The notes beneath the pieces are model-generated. The model saw only the letters and a list, made by a program, of their open reading frames with translations. It made no database searches and was not told the DNA's origin. Both the position numbers and the translations under genes were made by a program. From assembly GCA_944329355.1 (NCBI GenBank), contig CALVID010000006.1:1-43541 (forward strand): 43,541 nucleotides of DNA, read 5' to 3'. Origin of the DNA: an uncultured Bacilli bacterium. GTDB taxonomy: Bacteria > Bacillota_I > Bacilli_A > RF39 > UBA660. Below, piece after piece: positions 32,720-40,832 of the stretch (position 1 is its first letter; each line of letters starts with the position of its first letter).

Positions 32720-33547
32720 TCATTTCAAAAAATTCAAATAATTATCATATCTACTCTTTAAAATTGTTCCATCTAAAACCTTTTCTTTAACTCTACATTT
32801 CTTTTCATGTACATGAAAACAATCTCTAAATTGACACTCATCTCGATACACATTAAATTCAGTAAAATTATCCCTAATATCTTCTTTACTCATCCCCGTA
32901 AACTCCAAAGCTGAAAAACCAGGAGTATCGGCTACTAAACCACCACACAATTCAAACAATTCAGTATGTCTAGTAGTATGTTTTCCCCTATTTAAAGCTA
33001 AAGAAATTTCTCCTGTTTTCAACTTTAAAGTTGAATCCAGTTTGTTTAAAAGAGTACTCTTTCCAGCTCCACTTTGGCCAGTAAAAACACACACTTTATC
33101 TTTAAATATTTTTTTAATTAAATTAATTTCATCATTCATATAAACTTCATATCCGATTTTTTTATAATATTCAATAACCGGTTTTAATTTTAAAAGTTCC
33201 TCTTTCTCTAATAAATCTGCTTTTGTAAAAATAATCACCGGTTTAATCCTATTATACTCACATATTACCAAAAATTTGTCTAAAAGATTGGAAGAAAAAT
33301 CAGGCTTTTTTAAACTTGTAATAATTATTGCCATATCTATATTAGCAATCACTGGTCTAATAAGCTCATTTTTTCTAGGTAATATCTCCGTGATATAAAG
33401 ATTATTCTCATCAAAAATAACTTCATCACCAACCATAGGCGAAAGGCCCATGTTTCTAAATTTTCCACGGGCTTTACACACATATAGTTTATTTAAATTT
33501 TTAACCGTATAATCATTACTAATTGTTTTAATAATTTTTCCTTCCAT
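32720..33547 (-). CDS. rsgA: Ribosome small-subunit-dependent GTPase RsgA
   Basis: A circularly permuted GTPase aiding late 30S maturation, 275 residues. An N-terminal OB fold (GKFRNMGLSPMVGDEVIFDE) is followed by G4 (TKADLL), G1 (GQSGAGKSTLLN) and G3 (DTPGFSALE) in permuted order. The C-terminal zinc site is in YRDECQFRDCFHVHEKKC. Known as CpgA/YloQ in Bacillus, where it lies between prkC and rpe and is a PrkC substrate, exactly as here. Starts 3 bp after the prkC stop; its 3' end is 8 bp from the rpe-pilin start. Confidence 0.96.
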   Translation of the reverse strand: MEGKIIKTISNDYTVKNLNKLYVCKARGKFRNMGLSPMVGDEVIFDENNLYITEILPRKNELIRPVIANIDMAIIITSLKKPDFSSNLLDKFLVICEYNRIKPVIIFTKADLLEKEELLKLKPVIEYYKKIGYEVYMNDEINLIKKIFKDKVCVFTGQSGAGKSTLLNKLDSTLKLKTGEISLALNRGKHTTRHTELFELCGGLVADTPGFSALEFTGMSKEDIRDNFTEFNVYRDECQFRDCFHVHEKKCRVKEKVLDGTILKSRYDNYLNFLK

Positions 33548-33550
33548 TTA

Positions 33551-35269
33551 TTACATATCTCCAGTATCTCGTGTTTCTGTTGCACTCTCAATATCAGGAG
33601 CTTTTTCCGGATTCTTAACAACTTTAATTCTCAAATTAGCACCAGAACTAACTTTACTACCTGCAGCCATATTCTGATAAGTAACTATACCATTTTGTTT
33701 ACTACCATCCTCTACATAAGTAACATTTAAAGTAAGTCCATTTTCATCACAGAATTTTTTAACATCTGCTTCTGTATAAGTACCATCAGTAAAATTAGGA
33801 TAACTAATATAAACATTTGGAATAACTAAAGTAATAGTATCACCTTCGCCTAATTTTACTCCAGGTTCCACATCTTGTTCTAAAATAGTTCCCTCTACTG
33901 GATTTTCTTCTTTAGAAACATCTTTTTTATCAATAATAACATTTATTCCAGCTTCTTCTAATTTTTCTTTTACTTTTTCATAGTTTTCTCCCGTATAATC
34001 TTCAATTTCTATTTTTTCAGAACCAGTTGAAACTATCAAAGTAACCTCTGAACCCTCTTTCAAAGTCTCGCCTATCTCTGGATCAGTACCTATAACTTTA
34101 TCTTCTTCAACTTCATCACTAGCTTCTTTTTTAGTCTTACCTACAACCTCAAAGCCTTTATCCTCTAAAGTACTCCTAGCTTGTTTAACCGTCATTCCTT
34201 GAACATCAGGAATTTCTATATCTGGCTTATCAGAAATTTTTGGCCACAAAATAAATACAAAAAGCATAGCTGCAATTAAAACCCCAACAATTGTTCCTAC
34301 AACAATTAAAGCTTTATTCATTCTCTTATCTTTTTTATTCTCTTCTTTCTCCGCATTCCTAGCTGCTCTACCTTCTCTAGGCATTTCTTTATCCTCAAAA
34401 TTTTTCTCAGGATATTTATAAATAACCTTAGGTTCATTGAATCTATTTTTATCCAAAGCCGTTTCTAAATCATCATGCATATCCCAAGCTGACTCATAAC
34501 GATTTTTAGGATTTTTAGCCGAAGCTCTTAAAATAATATTTTCGATCGATTGTGGCATTTCAGGATCATATTCACAAATACTAGGAATAGGCTCATTCAT
34601 ATGTTTAATAGCCACTTCTACTGGATTTTCTCCTTTAAAAGGTACATGACCTGTAACAAGTTCATACATCAAAATACCTAAAGAATATATATCACTTCTA
34701 GTAGTAGCCGCCCCACCATTAGCCTGCTCAGGTGGGATATAATAAACCGTTCCCATTACACTATTAGTCTGTGTAAACTCTCCAGCATTTAAAGCAACAG
34801 CAATTCCAAAATCCATTATTTTAACTCTACCGTCCTCTAAAATAACTACATTTTGAGGTTTAATATCTCTATGAATAATATAGCTTTCATGAGCATGTGC
34901 TACCGCACTAGTAAGTTGAAGCATAATATCGACAACTTCTGGTAAAGTTAAACTACCTCTTTTTTTAATTAACTGTTTTAAAGTAAGTCCTTGAACGTAC
35001 TCCATAACAATAAAATATTTGCCATCATCTTCTCCTACATCATAAACTTCAACAATGTTAGGATCATTTAAACTGCTAGCTGAAATAGCTTCTCTTTGAA
35101 AACGTCTCACAAATTTTTCGTCTTCAGCTAAATCACCTCTTAAAATCTTAACAGCAACTTTCCTATCTAAAATAGTATCCTTAGCTAAATAAACATTAGC
35201 CATGCCACCTTCACCAATAGCTCTAATAATTTCATAACGATCATTAATAAGTTGTCCCCTTGTTATCAT
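33551..35269 (-). CDS. prkC: Serine/threonine protein kinase PrkC with PASTA repeats
   Basis: 572 residues. The cytoplasmic kinase domain (about 10-270) has GEGGMANVYLAK, Lys at about 41 (VAVKIL), HRDIKPQN (133-140), DFG (153-155) and an activation loop with TQTNSVMGTVYYIPPEQ. A basic juxtamembrane linker is followed by one membrane helix (ALIVVGTIVGVLIAAMLFVF, about 320-339). Outside there are three PASTA repeats: about 349-418 (PDVQGMTVKQARSTLEDKGF), 419-487 and 488-555. PASTA domains sense muropeptides and lipid II; in Bacillus PrkC governs spore germination and wall synthesis. Four-base ATGA overlap with the prpC stop, with AAAGGAGG in prpC as ribosome site. Confidence 0.97.
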   Translation of the reverse strand: MITRGQLINDRYEIIRAIGEGGMANVYLAKDTILDRKVAVKILRGDLAEDEKFVRRFQREAISASSLNDPNIVEVYDVGEDDGKYFIVMEYVQGLTLKQLIKKRGSLTLPEVVDIMLQLTSAVAHAHESYIIHRDIKPQNVVILEDGRVKIMDFGIAVALNAGEFTQTNSVMGTVYYIPPEQANGGAATTRSDIYSLGILMYELVTGHVPFKGENPVEVAIKHMNEPIPSICEYDPEMPQSIENIILRASAKNPKNRYESAWDMHDDLETALDKNRFNEPKVIYKYPEKNFEDKEMPREGRAARNAEKEENKKDKRMNKALIVVGTIVGVLIAAMLFVFILWPKISDKPDIEIPDVQGMTVKQARSTLEDKGFEVVGKTKKEASDEVEEDKVIGTDPEIGETLKEGSEVTLIVSTGSEKIEIEDYTGENYEKVKEKLEEAGINVIIDKKDVSKEENPVEGTILEQDVEPGVKLGEGDTITLVIPNVYISYPNFTDGTYTEADVKKFCDENGLTLNVTYVEDGSKQNGIVTYQNMAAGSKVSSGANLRIKVVKNPEKAPDIESATETRDTGDM

Positions 35270-36006
35270 TCATTTTCCTCCTTTTGTAAATAAGCAACTG
35301 ATATATTATCTGTTCCACCTCTATTATTTGCTTTATTAATCAATTTCTGAACCTTTGCATCTATATCTAAATTACTATCTAAAACTCTTTCAATCTGTTC
35401 TTCGTCTAACATATTAGTCAGTCCATCACTACATAATAATATTGCACTAACATCTCTTTCAACATCAAATATATCCATTTCAACTGAAATATTAGCTCCC
35501 AAAGCTCTCATCAAAACATTTTTTCTAGGATGATCTTTAGCTTCTTCTTCAGTAATTTCTCCAGATTTTACAAGTAAATTAACTAAAGTATGATCATTTG
35601 TAATTTTATATAATTTTTTATTTTTAATTACATAACCAGAAGAATCACCTATATTTCCAAATAGTAAAAATTCCTTAGTCAGTAAAGCTATAACTATTGT
35701 CGTACCCATTCCATTACTTTCTGGATTATCTTCAGTATATTTATATAAAAGCATATTAGCTTCACTGACAATCTCTTTTAGAAAATTAATAGCATCCTCT
35801 TTATTACCAACACTAGATGTATCAATAAACCTCTTACCAATATGAGTTATTGCAATTGATGAAGCAATTTCTCCACCTTTATGACCACCCATACCATCAG
35901 CCACTGCCATTAATATTTCTCCTTGAGCATTTTTCACAATTGTTACACTATCTTCATTATGATCTCTGACCTGTCCGGGATCTGTTAAATAAGCAAACTC
36001 CATCAT
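35266..36006 (-). CDS. prpC: PP2C-family serine/threonine phosphatase PrpC
   Basis: 246 residues, metal-dependent phosphatase that opposes PrkC. PP2C motifs: YLTDPGQVRDHNEDS (metal-binding Asp), VADGMGGHKGGEIAS, NGMGTTIVIALL, GNIGDSSGYV, LLCSDGLTNML and RGGTDNISVAYL. Overlaps rlmN and prkC by 4 bp each, giving tight translational coupling. Two adjacent ATGs start the gene; either is possible. Confidence 0.97.
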   Translation of the reverse strand: MMEFAYLTDPGQVRDHNEDSVTIVKNAQGEILMAVADGMGGHKGGEIASSIAITHIGKRFIDTSSVGNKEDAINFLKEIVSEANMLLYKYTEDNPESNGMGTTIVIALLTKEFLLFGNIGDSSGYVIKNKKLYKITNDHTLVNLLVKSGEITEEEAKDHPRKNVLMRALGANISVEMDIFDVERDVSAILLCSDGLTNMLDEEQIERVLDSNLDIDAKVQKLINKANNRGGTDNISVAYLQKEENE

Positions 36007-37025
36007 TTCCCCTCCTCATAATTCGAACGTAATTGACCACAAGCTGCACTTACTTCACCGCCAAATTCCTTACGTACCGTTACATTGATCTTGTTTTTTT
36101 TAAGTATATCATAAAAATGCATAATTTTATCTTTATCAGTTTTTTTAAACTCTATATGACTTGTTTCATTATAAGGAATTAAATTGACATATGCCAGCAT
36201 TCCTTTAAGCAAATGCGAAAGTTTTAACGCACATTCATCACTATCATTCACATCTTTAAGCATAATATATTCAAAAGTAACTTTTCTATTAGTTACCTTA
36301 ATATAATCTCTAACTGCATCCATCACATCTTTTATTGGATATACTTTGTTTATTTTCATAATTCTATTTCTAATCTCATCATCAGGTGCGTGCAAACTAA
36401 TAGCTAAATTAACTTGCCTTTTTTCTTTCGTAAATTCTCTTATCTTAGGAACAATTCCACAAGTTGACACTGTTATATGTCTAGAACCTATAGCTAGTCC
36501 ATAATCACTATTTATAATATCAATAAACTTCATCACATTATCATAATTATCAAAAGGTTCACCAATCCCCATAAGAACAACCCTCGAAATTTTAAGCTTT
36601 AAATCTTCCTCAATTTGTAATATCTGGCAAACCATTTCATAAACTTCTAAATCTCTTTGCTTTTTAAGCCTTCCACTTTCACAAAAAGCACAACCCATAT
36701 TACAACCAACTTCAGTTGATACACATAAACTGTTACCGTAATCGTGTTTCATCACTACCGCTTCAACCTTTTGTCCATCAAAAAGCTCAAACAAATACTT
36801 ATAAACACCTTTACCTTTTTGAACGTGTAAAATGAAAGGTTTATTTATTTTAAAATCTTCTTTTAATTTGTCTATCACTATTTTTTTAATATTACTCATC
36901 TCATCAAATGAATGAACTCTTTTCTTATAAAGCCAATCATAAACCTGAATAGCTTTAAATTTTTTCTCACCCATTTTTAAAAAATAGTCTTCTAAATCAT
37001 GAATGGTCATACTATATATATTCAT
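36003..37025 (-). CDS. rlmN: Dual-specificity 23S rRNA/tRNA adenine C2-methyltransferase RlmN
   Basis: 340 residues. Radical-SAM enzyme methylating C2 of A2503 in 23S rRNA and A37 in some tRNAs. The cluster motif is CNMGCAFCESGRLKK (Cys 108, 112, 115); the methyl-carrying cysteine pair partner is near the C-terminus in SAACGQLR (about 329). Other family features: MKHDYGNSLCVSTEVGC, GIGEPFDNYDNVMKF, ISLHAPDDEIRNRIMKINK and EYIMLKDVND. First gene of the prpC-prkC-rsgA-rpe operon, with an extended -10 promoter just upstream. Confidence 0.96.
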   Translation of the reverse strand: MNIYSMTIHDLEDYFLKMGEKKFKAIQVYDWLYKKRVHSFDEMSNIKKIVIDKLKEDFKINKPFILHVQKGKGVYKYLFELFDGQKVEAVVMKHDYGNSLCVSTEVGCNMGCAFCESGRLKKQRDLEVYEMVCQILQIEEDLKLKISRVVLMGIGEPFDNYDNVMKFIDIINSDYGLAIGSRHITVSTCGIVPKIREFTKEKRQVNLAISLHAPDDEIRNRIMKINKVYPIKDVMDAVRDYIKVTNRKVTFEYIMLKDVNDSDECALKLSHLLKGMLAYVNLIPYNETSHIEFKKTDKDKIMHFYDILKKNKINVTVRKEFGGEVSAACGQLRSNYEEGK

Positions 37026-37045
37026 GCTTTACCACCCTATATCTA

Positions 37046-37054
37046 ATTATAGCA
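37046..37054 (-). promoter_or_regulatory. Extended -10 promoter of the rlmN-prkC operon
   Basis: TGCTATAAT on minus (TATAAT at 37046-37051) lies about 20 bp before the rlmN ATG; no good -35, as is common with the extended TG motif. It follows directly after the secG terminator. Confidence 0.55.
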
Positions 37055-37060
37055 AAATTC

Positions 37061-37110
37061 AAAAAAAAATAATAGAATTCCTCATGTTTTTTATCATAAG
37101 TTCTATTATT
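37061..37110 (-). terminator. Terminator after secG
   Basis: AATAATAGAA (37101-37110 strand complement) and TTCTATTATT form a 10-bp stem with a long AU-rich loop, followed by nine T residues on minus. Confidence 0.7.
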
Positions 37111-37151
37111 CTTAATTTAAAACATTCTAATTTGACACATATTTACCTATT

Positions 37152-37367
37152 TTAAATAAAATTCATAATAATACATATAACGAAAAAAGCAACCCCAAGC
37201 AAAGCCGTAAGCCTAGTAACGAATAATTCTCCGCCTCTTTCTTTTCTGTTGGCAAAAAGTTCATCATTTCCACCCATAATATTACTATCAGGGCTTACTG
37301 CCTTACCACTTTGTAAAAGAACAATTGCAATTAATAAAATAGACACAATAATTAAAAGTATTTTCAT
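37152..37367 (-). CDS. secG: Preprotein translocase subunit SecG
   Basis: 71 residues from the ATG at 37367 (CCGGAGGGATAAAT upstream). Two membrane helices: LLIIVSILLIAIVLLQSGKA at the N-terminus and LLGVAFFVICIIMNFI at the C-terminus, joined by the conserved polar loop with NIMGG and RKERGGELFVTRLTALLG. It stimulates SecYEG by helping SecA cycling. The open frame to 37418 adds a non-conserved leader and is not used. Confidence 0.92.
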   Translation of the reverse strand: MKILLIIVSILLIAIVLLQSGKAVSPDSNIMGGNDELFANRKERGGELFVTRLTALLGVAFFVICIIMNFI

Positions 37368-37414
37368 ATTTATCCCTCCGGCTTCTAATAATTTACCATA
37401 ATTTAATTGAAAAA

Positions 37415-38206
37415 TCAACCATCACCAAATTTTTTTATAATAAAATGCTTAACCACTCTATCTTTATCTCTGTTTTTTAAATATACAAATCCAAAAACAT
37501 TAAATACTAAAGCACCAACAAAATTGACAACTAAATCTTTCATTGTATCATTAAGCCCTATATCTAAATAACCATTTAACTTAGTAAGTTCTTTACCATC
37601 ATTATCATACAAAATAGTATAACTTATATTCTCGATATTAATTACATTATTATTATTTTCTGGATCCAAACTCACCGTATTAACTTCCTTTATATATTCA
37701 TCTTTCTGCATATCATAGCAAAATACTTTATCCATTCCATATTCAAAAAACTCCCAAACAACGCCAATCGTCATAGAAAAACAAAATGAAAATAAACAAA
37801 GAAATATTGGTGATAAATAAATACTTTTTAAATTCTTATTTAAAATATCAAAAAGTGAAAATCCAACAGCTGCCATCAAAAAACCATTTAATGTGTGCAA
37901 AATAGTGTCCCAAAAAGGAATTATTCCATAAAAGTTATTTATTTCTCCTAAAATCTCCGCTGAAAAAACAAATACCATAATTATAATCTCCATTACGTTA
38001 GGCATATCAATTTTTAAATGATGTTCGATTATAAAAGGCAAAAATAATAACACTAAAGATAACAAACATATACTAACGTTATCAAAATCGCCTCTAATTA
38101 ACTGCACAATTAAACATAAAATAATCAATCCTCTTAAAGAAAAATAAACAAAATACTTTAATTTATTGTTTTTAAGTTCATTTTTTATCTTCTTTATATA
38201 ATTCAT
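37415..38206 (-). CDS. YjdF/DUF2238-like polytopic membrane protein
   Basis: 263 residues, about seven membrane segments. PFWDTILHTLNGFLMAAVGF, VVWEFFEYGMDKVF and GLNDTMKDLVVNFVGALVF match the DUF2238/YjdF pattern of conserved Asp, His, Glu and Asn residues in membrane helices. A polar insertion (about 168-215) separates the last two. Function unknown. The start at 38206 has GGGTGTGGTTT upstream, a modest ribosome site. Lies 47 bp before secG and is likely co-transcribed with it. Confidence 0.7.
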   Translation of the reverse strand: MNYIKKIKNELKNNKLKYFVYFSLRGLIILCLIVQLIRGDFDNVSICLLSLVLLFLPFIIEHHLKIDMPNVMEIIIMVFVFSAEILGEINNFYGIIPFWDTILHTLNGFLMAAVGFSLFDILNKNLKSIYLSPIFLCLFSFCFSMTIGVVWEFFEYGMDKVFCYDMQKDEYIKEVNTVSLDPENNNNVINIENISYTILYDNDGKELTKLNGYLDIGLNDTMKDLVVNFVGALVFNVFGFVYLKNRDKDRVVKHFIIKKFGDG

Positions 38207-38237
38207 AAACCACACCCAAATTCCAAACTAGTATATG

Positions 38238-38258
38238 AAAAAAGAGCAATAGCCCTTC
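38238..38258 (-). terminator. Terminator of rpoZ
   Basis: AAGGGC-TATT-GCTCTT followed by a T run on minus, a few bases past the rpoZ stop. Confidence 0.7.
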
Positions 38259-38260
38259 AA

Positions 38261-38461
38261 CTAATTTTCTTTAATATGAATTAATCCTTTATTAACTTCT
38301 TCCAAAGCTCTACCAATATTTTTGGTTGATTTATATTCATTCTCCTTCATTTGAAAATAACCGGTTTCATCCATTTCTTTTGCTCTTTTAGAAGCTATAT
38401 TAACAAGTAAATACTTAGATTCAATTTTTTGAAGTAAAGCATCTATTGATGGATATATCAT
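38261..38461 (-). CDS. rpoZ: RNA polymerase omega subunit
   Basis: 66 residues. MIYPSIDALLQKIESKYLLV followed by ASKRAKEMDE and ALEEVNKGLI is the omega pattern (helix, then NIASKRA motif that contacts the beta' C-terminus). Normal length for Firmicutes. AGGAGGGGTAATT precedes the ATG. In Bacillus rpoZ sits near gmk and the priA-rlmN-prkC region; here it is about 1.2 kb upstream of rlmN, consistent with that neighbourhood. Confidence 0.9.
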   Translation of the reverse strand: MIYPSIDALLQKIESKYLLVNIASKRAKEMDETGYFQMKENEYKSTKNIGRALEEVNKGLIHIKEN

Positions 38462-38517
38462 AATTACCCCTCCTAATTAAACTATATACCATCTTTTAAT
38501 AAATTACAACAAAAGAG

Positions 38518-40356
38518 TCAAAATTTGACATTATTTAACAACTTATAAAGTCCCTTTAAAACAACAAACATGGCATAAGTATCTTGTTGACAATATTCTA
38601 CTAACTTTTGATATTTATGTTTATAGTCTAAAGACAACAACTTAGGAAAGATTGCATAAGTAACCATAGCCTCTACTCCATTACCGATTTCCATGCCCTT
38701 ATAAGTTAAATCAGAAAACAATGGCAAAACTTTTTTAATAGAAAACGATCCATCCATATCAGGATGATAATAATTAAACATTTTAGACTCTTCGTTAGAA
38801 TATCCCAATTTTTCATACAAAGAGGACTTTGTTTTTACAATATTCATCAAATCAAACACATTATCCCTAATTTTTAATAACTTTTCCCTATATTCTGGAA
38901 AAATATAAGCTAATTCCTTTAACCTCGTTTTTTCAAAAGACTCATTATAAACTAGCACAATACCATCATCTTTAATTAAACTACACATCTCTTTAATCAA
39001 ATCCAACCTATGATCCAAATGATCAGGAGCTAAATAACCATAATGATCATTCTCTTTATCGCACACACCTGGTTTTCTTTCGATATGTAACGAAAACTGA
39101 AAAACAGATTGTGTATAAGGCCTTTCTCCTTTATATCTAGGAAGGGGGCAAGGAAAAGTTTCAAAATCTAAATGATATAATGGATATTTTATTTGTTTAA
39201 TACCATCTTTTATTTTTTTAAAATCTATATAAGGTTTACCACTAATTACACAATCTTTTTGAATTTTATTTTTCCTTCTATTCAGCATTTTATCAGGAAT
39301 ATCTAACATCCCAACCTTACCTTGATTAATCAAATCAAATGTATCGTATTTTGTATTACCATCTTTAAATCCAAAATTATTATTCATATAACAAAGTATT
39401 GAATGCTTTTTAGGTAAAACGTTAAAACAAATATTAGAATATTTACACTTAACTGTTTTTTTATATTCGCAAAATTCCCCCAACGGTACTCTTGAAGCAT
39501 CTAAATTATCGATATAGCATTTTATTTTTTTACTATCTAAATAAATCTTATCCATTAAATTACTAGTAATACTAGTTACATCAATAAAAGAAATAATATC
39601 TTCCCCATCAACAGAATCATAAATAGGTTCGCCATCTTTGTATTTTCCATCAAAGACATAATTACTATTTAAAACTGCTAAATAATATCTTGTTTGTTTG
39701 TTCTCACCATGTTTTTTTAAATCATTTTCTATTATAAATCTTTGTACTGCAATATCATAAATATAATGGCCACATGATGTATATCTATCAAATAACTTAT
39801 TTTTATTTTTTTCATAAACCTTTAATGGCATATAATCTTCAATGTTTAAATTTAAATCTTCAAGTAAATAATAAATTCCATTCTCCCCTTTTTGAAAAAT
39901 AGAATGTTCTTTGCTCCCTAAATTCAAGTATTTTTTAGTAGTAGTCGCTTTAACCTCAATTATATTAATTTCTTTATCACTTTCATTATAAATATCTACA
40001 TAACATAAATATCTTATGTTATCTATAACCGCATCAAAACTTTCTTGATTATAAGTACTCTTGGAAAATTTAAAATTACCTTTAAAATAATTGGAGGCAA
40101 GTTCACCAGCTAAAATTTCAACCTTATTATAATATGGAAGCATGGTCTCTAAGTGTTCATTTTTAATATCAATTAAATCATTACCACTTTCATCAAACAT
40201 ATTACCAAGTAATTCGGTAATATGTTCAAGTTCCTCTTCCTTTTTATAGTCTTCTATTGATACCATACTATTTAATTTTTCTTTTTTCAAATCATCTAAA
40301 GCCACATATCTAGGACATCTAGAATAATTTATAAATTTTGTCTTAGTTATCGCCAT
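38518..40356 (-). CDS. DUF2779 family protein: Cas4-like Fe-S nuclease domain plus DEDD 3'-5' exonuclease domain
   Basis: 612 residues. The N-terminal about 310 residues look like a RecB/Cas4-type PD-(D/E)xK nuclease: TKFINYSRCPRYVALD at the start, CYVDIYNE and INIIEVKATT (the D...ExK core), and CEYKKTVKCKYSNIC, whose three cysteines with Cys of RCPRY would bind a 4Fe-4S cluster. The C-terminal half starts LYHLDFETFPCPLPRYKG (DxE of DnaQ-like exonucleases), then VLVYNESFEKTRLKELAYIF and YCQQDTYAMFVVLKGLY supplying the later Asp residues. DUF2779 is the family I recall for this layout; its role is not established. It is preceded by a decayed gene and a promoter module shared with recD2. Confidence 0.8.
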   Translation of the reverse strand: MAITKTKFINYSRCPRYVALDDLKKEKLNSMVSIEDYKKEEELEHITELLGNMFDESGNDLIDIKNEHLETMLPYYNKVEILAGELASNYFKGNFKFSKSTYNQESFDAVIDNIRYLCYVDIYNESDKEINIIEVKATTTKKYLNLGSKEHSIFQKGENGIYYLLEDLNLNIEDYMPLKVYEKNKNKLFDRYTSCGHYIYDIAVQRFIIENDLKKHGENKQTRYYLAVLNSNYVFDGKYKDGEPIYDSVDGEDIISFIDVTSITSNLMDKIYLDSKKIKCYIDNLDASRVPLGEFCEYKKTVKCKYSNICFNVLPKKHSILCYMNNNFGFKDGNTKYDTFDLINQGKVGMLDIPDKMLNRRKNKIQKDCVISGKPYIDFKKIKDGIKQIKYPLYHLDFETFPCPLPRYKGERPYTQSVFQFSLHIERKPGVCDKENDHYGYLAPDHLDHRLDLIKEMCSLIKDDGIVLVYNESFEKTRLKELAYIFPEYREKLLKIRDNVFDLMNIVKTKSSLYEKLGYSNEESKMFNYYHPDMDGSFSIKKVLPLFSDLTYKGMEIGNGVEAMVTYAIFPKLLSLDYKHKYQKLVEYCQQDTYAMFVVLKGLYKLLNNVKF

Positions 40357-40374
40357 AATACTCCCCTAAATAAA

Positions 40375-40612
40375 TTATACAGAACAAAATACCAAAATAA
40401 ATTTTGAACCAGTGTACTTTATTTCTACATCATAAAAACCTAAGAGTTCTCTGTATAGAGTATCCTACCTTAATATATTTTTGTATGTTAAAATTTACGC
40501 TTAAATACTTTGTTCTAGATTTAACATGTATTTTTCTAAATATATTAGTAGTTGCATCATAATCATGGCCATGTTTTGTATGATATACTGGAAATTCCCA
40601 TATCTGTGTTTA
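40375..40612 (-). pseudogene. Possible decayed gene fragment upstream of the DUF2779 gene
   Basis: After a stop at 40610-40612, the minus strand is open in one frame to 40430 (YHTKHGHDYDATTNIF, then RTKYLSVNFNIQKYIKVG). A second frame, open from 40464 to a TAA at 40375-40377, reads DTLYRELLGFYDVEIKYTGS and on. One frameshift near 40465 would join them into a protein-like sequence of about 75 residues. Further up, a 16-codon frame (MHILKDDMFETYLNEN) sits just after the conserved promoter module. Together these look like the remains of a small gene, but short chance frames in AT-rich DNA are not excluded. No ribosome site fits. Confidence 0.35.
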
Positions 40613-40639
40613 TTAATTAACTTTTTTAATTTTCATTCA

Positions 40640-40658
40640 GATATGTTTCAAACATATC
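40640..40658. repeat. Perfect 9-bp inverted repeat
   Basis: GATATGTTT-C-AAACATATC, about 45-60 bp downstream of the -10 of the second promoter module. Spacing and symmetry suit a repressor site or a short hairpin in the leader. Confidence 0.45.
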
Positions 40659-40662
40659 ATCT

Positions 40663-40795
40663 TTTAATATATGCATACCACCATCTATATTTGTTAAACC
40701 AACTATATCACAAACAAACGTTCTTGTAAATAGCTTTGCATAATTTTTTTAACATTTATAAAGCAAATTACCCTTGCTAAATAAAAAATTAAATT
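40663..40795 (-). repeat. Conserved promoter module, copy 2 (upstream of the DUF2779 nuclease region)
   Basis: On minus: an imperfect dyad (GCTTTATAAAT / ATTATGCAAAGC), TTTACA (-35, 40725-40730), 17-bp spacer, TATAGT (-10, 40702-40707). The spacer contains AGAACGTTTGTTTG, again near the LexA box CGAACRNRYGTTYC (about 11 of 14). Aligned with the recD2 copy, the core hexamers are identical, and in the upstream dyad a T-A pair has become C-G, consistent with a conserved dyad. The start of the 16-codon frame (ATATTAAAA) is also shared between copies. Confidence 0.62.
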
Positions 40796-40803
40796 TTGAA
40801 CCA

Positions 40804-40832
40804 AAGAAAAAAAGTGCTTTTTTCAGCACTTT
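40804..40832 (-). terminator. Terminator of the NPKTS surface-protein gene
   Basis: AAAGTGCT and AGCACTTT form a perfect 8-bp stem followed by seven T residues on minus. The TAA stop (40831-40833) is at the base of the stem. Confidence 0.8.

Noticed and set aside
38518-40356. Cas4 of a CRISPR system
   Set aside because: The N-terminal domain is Cas4-like, but the fusion to a DEDD exonuclease and the absence of cas1/cas2 or repeats nearby argue against a CRISPR role.
40526-40729. A 67-codon plus-strand open frame upstream of the nuclease gene
   Set aside because: No ribosome site, Cys/Tyr/Ile-rich composition, and it lies antisense to the conserved promoter module and gene remnants; likely chance.
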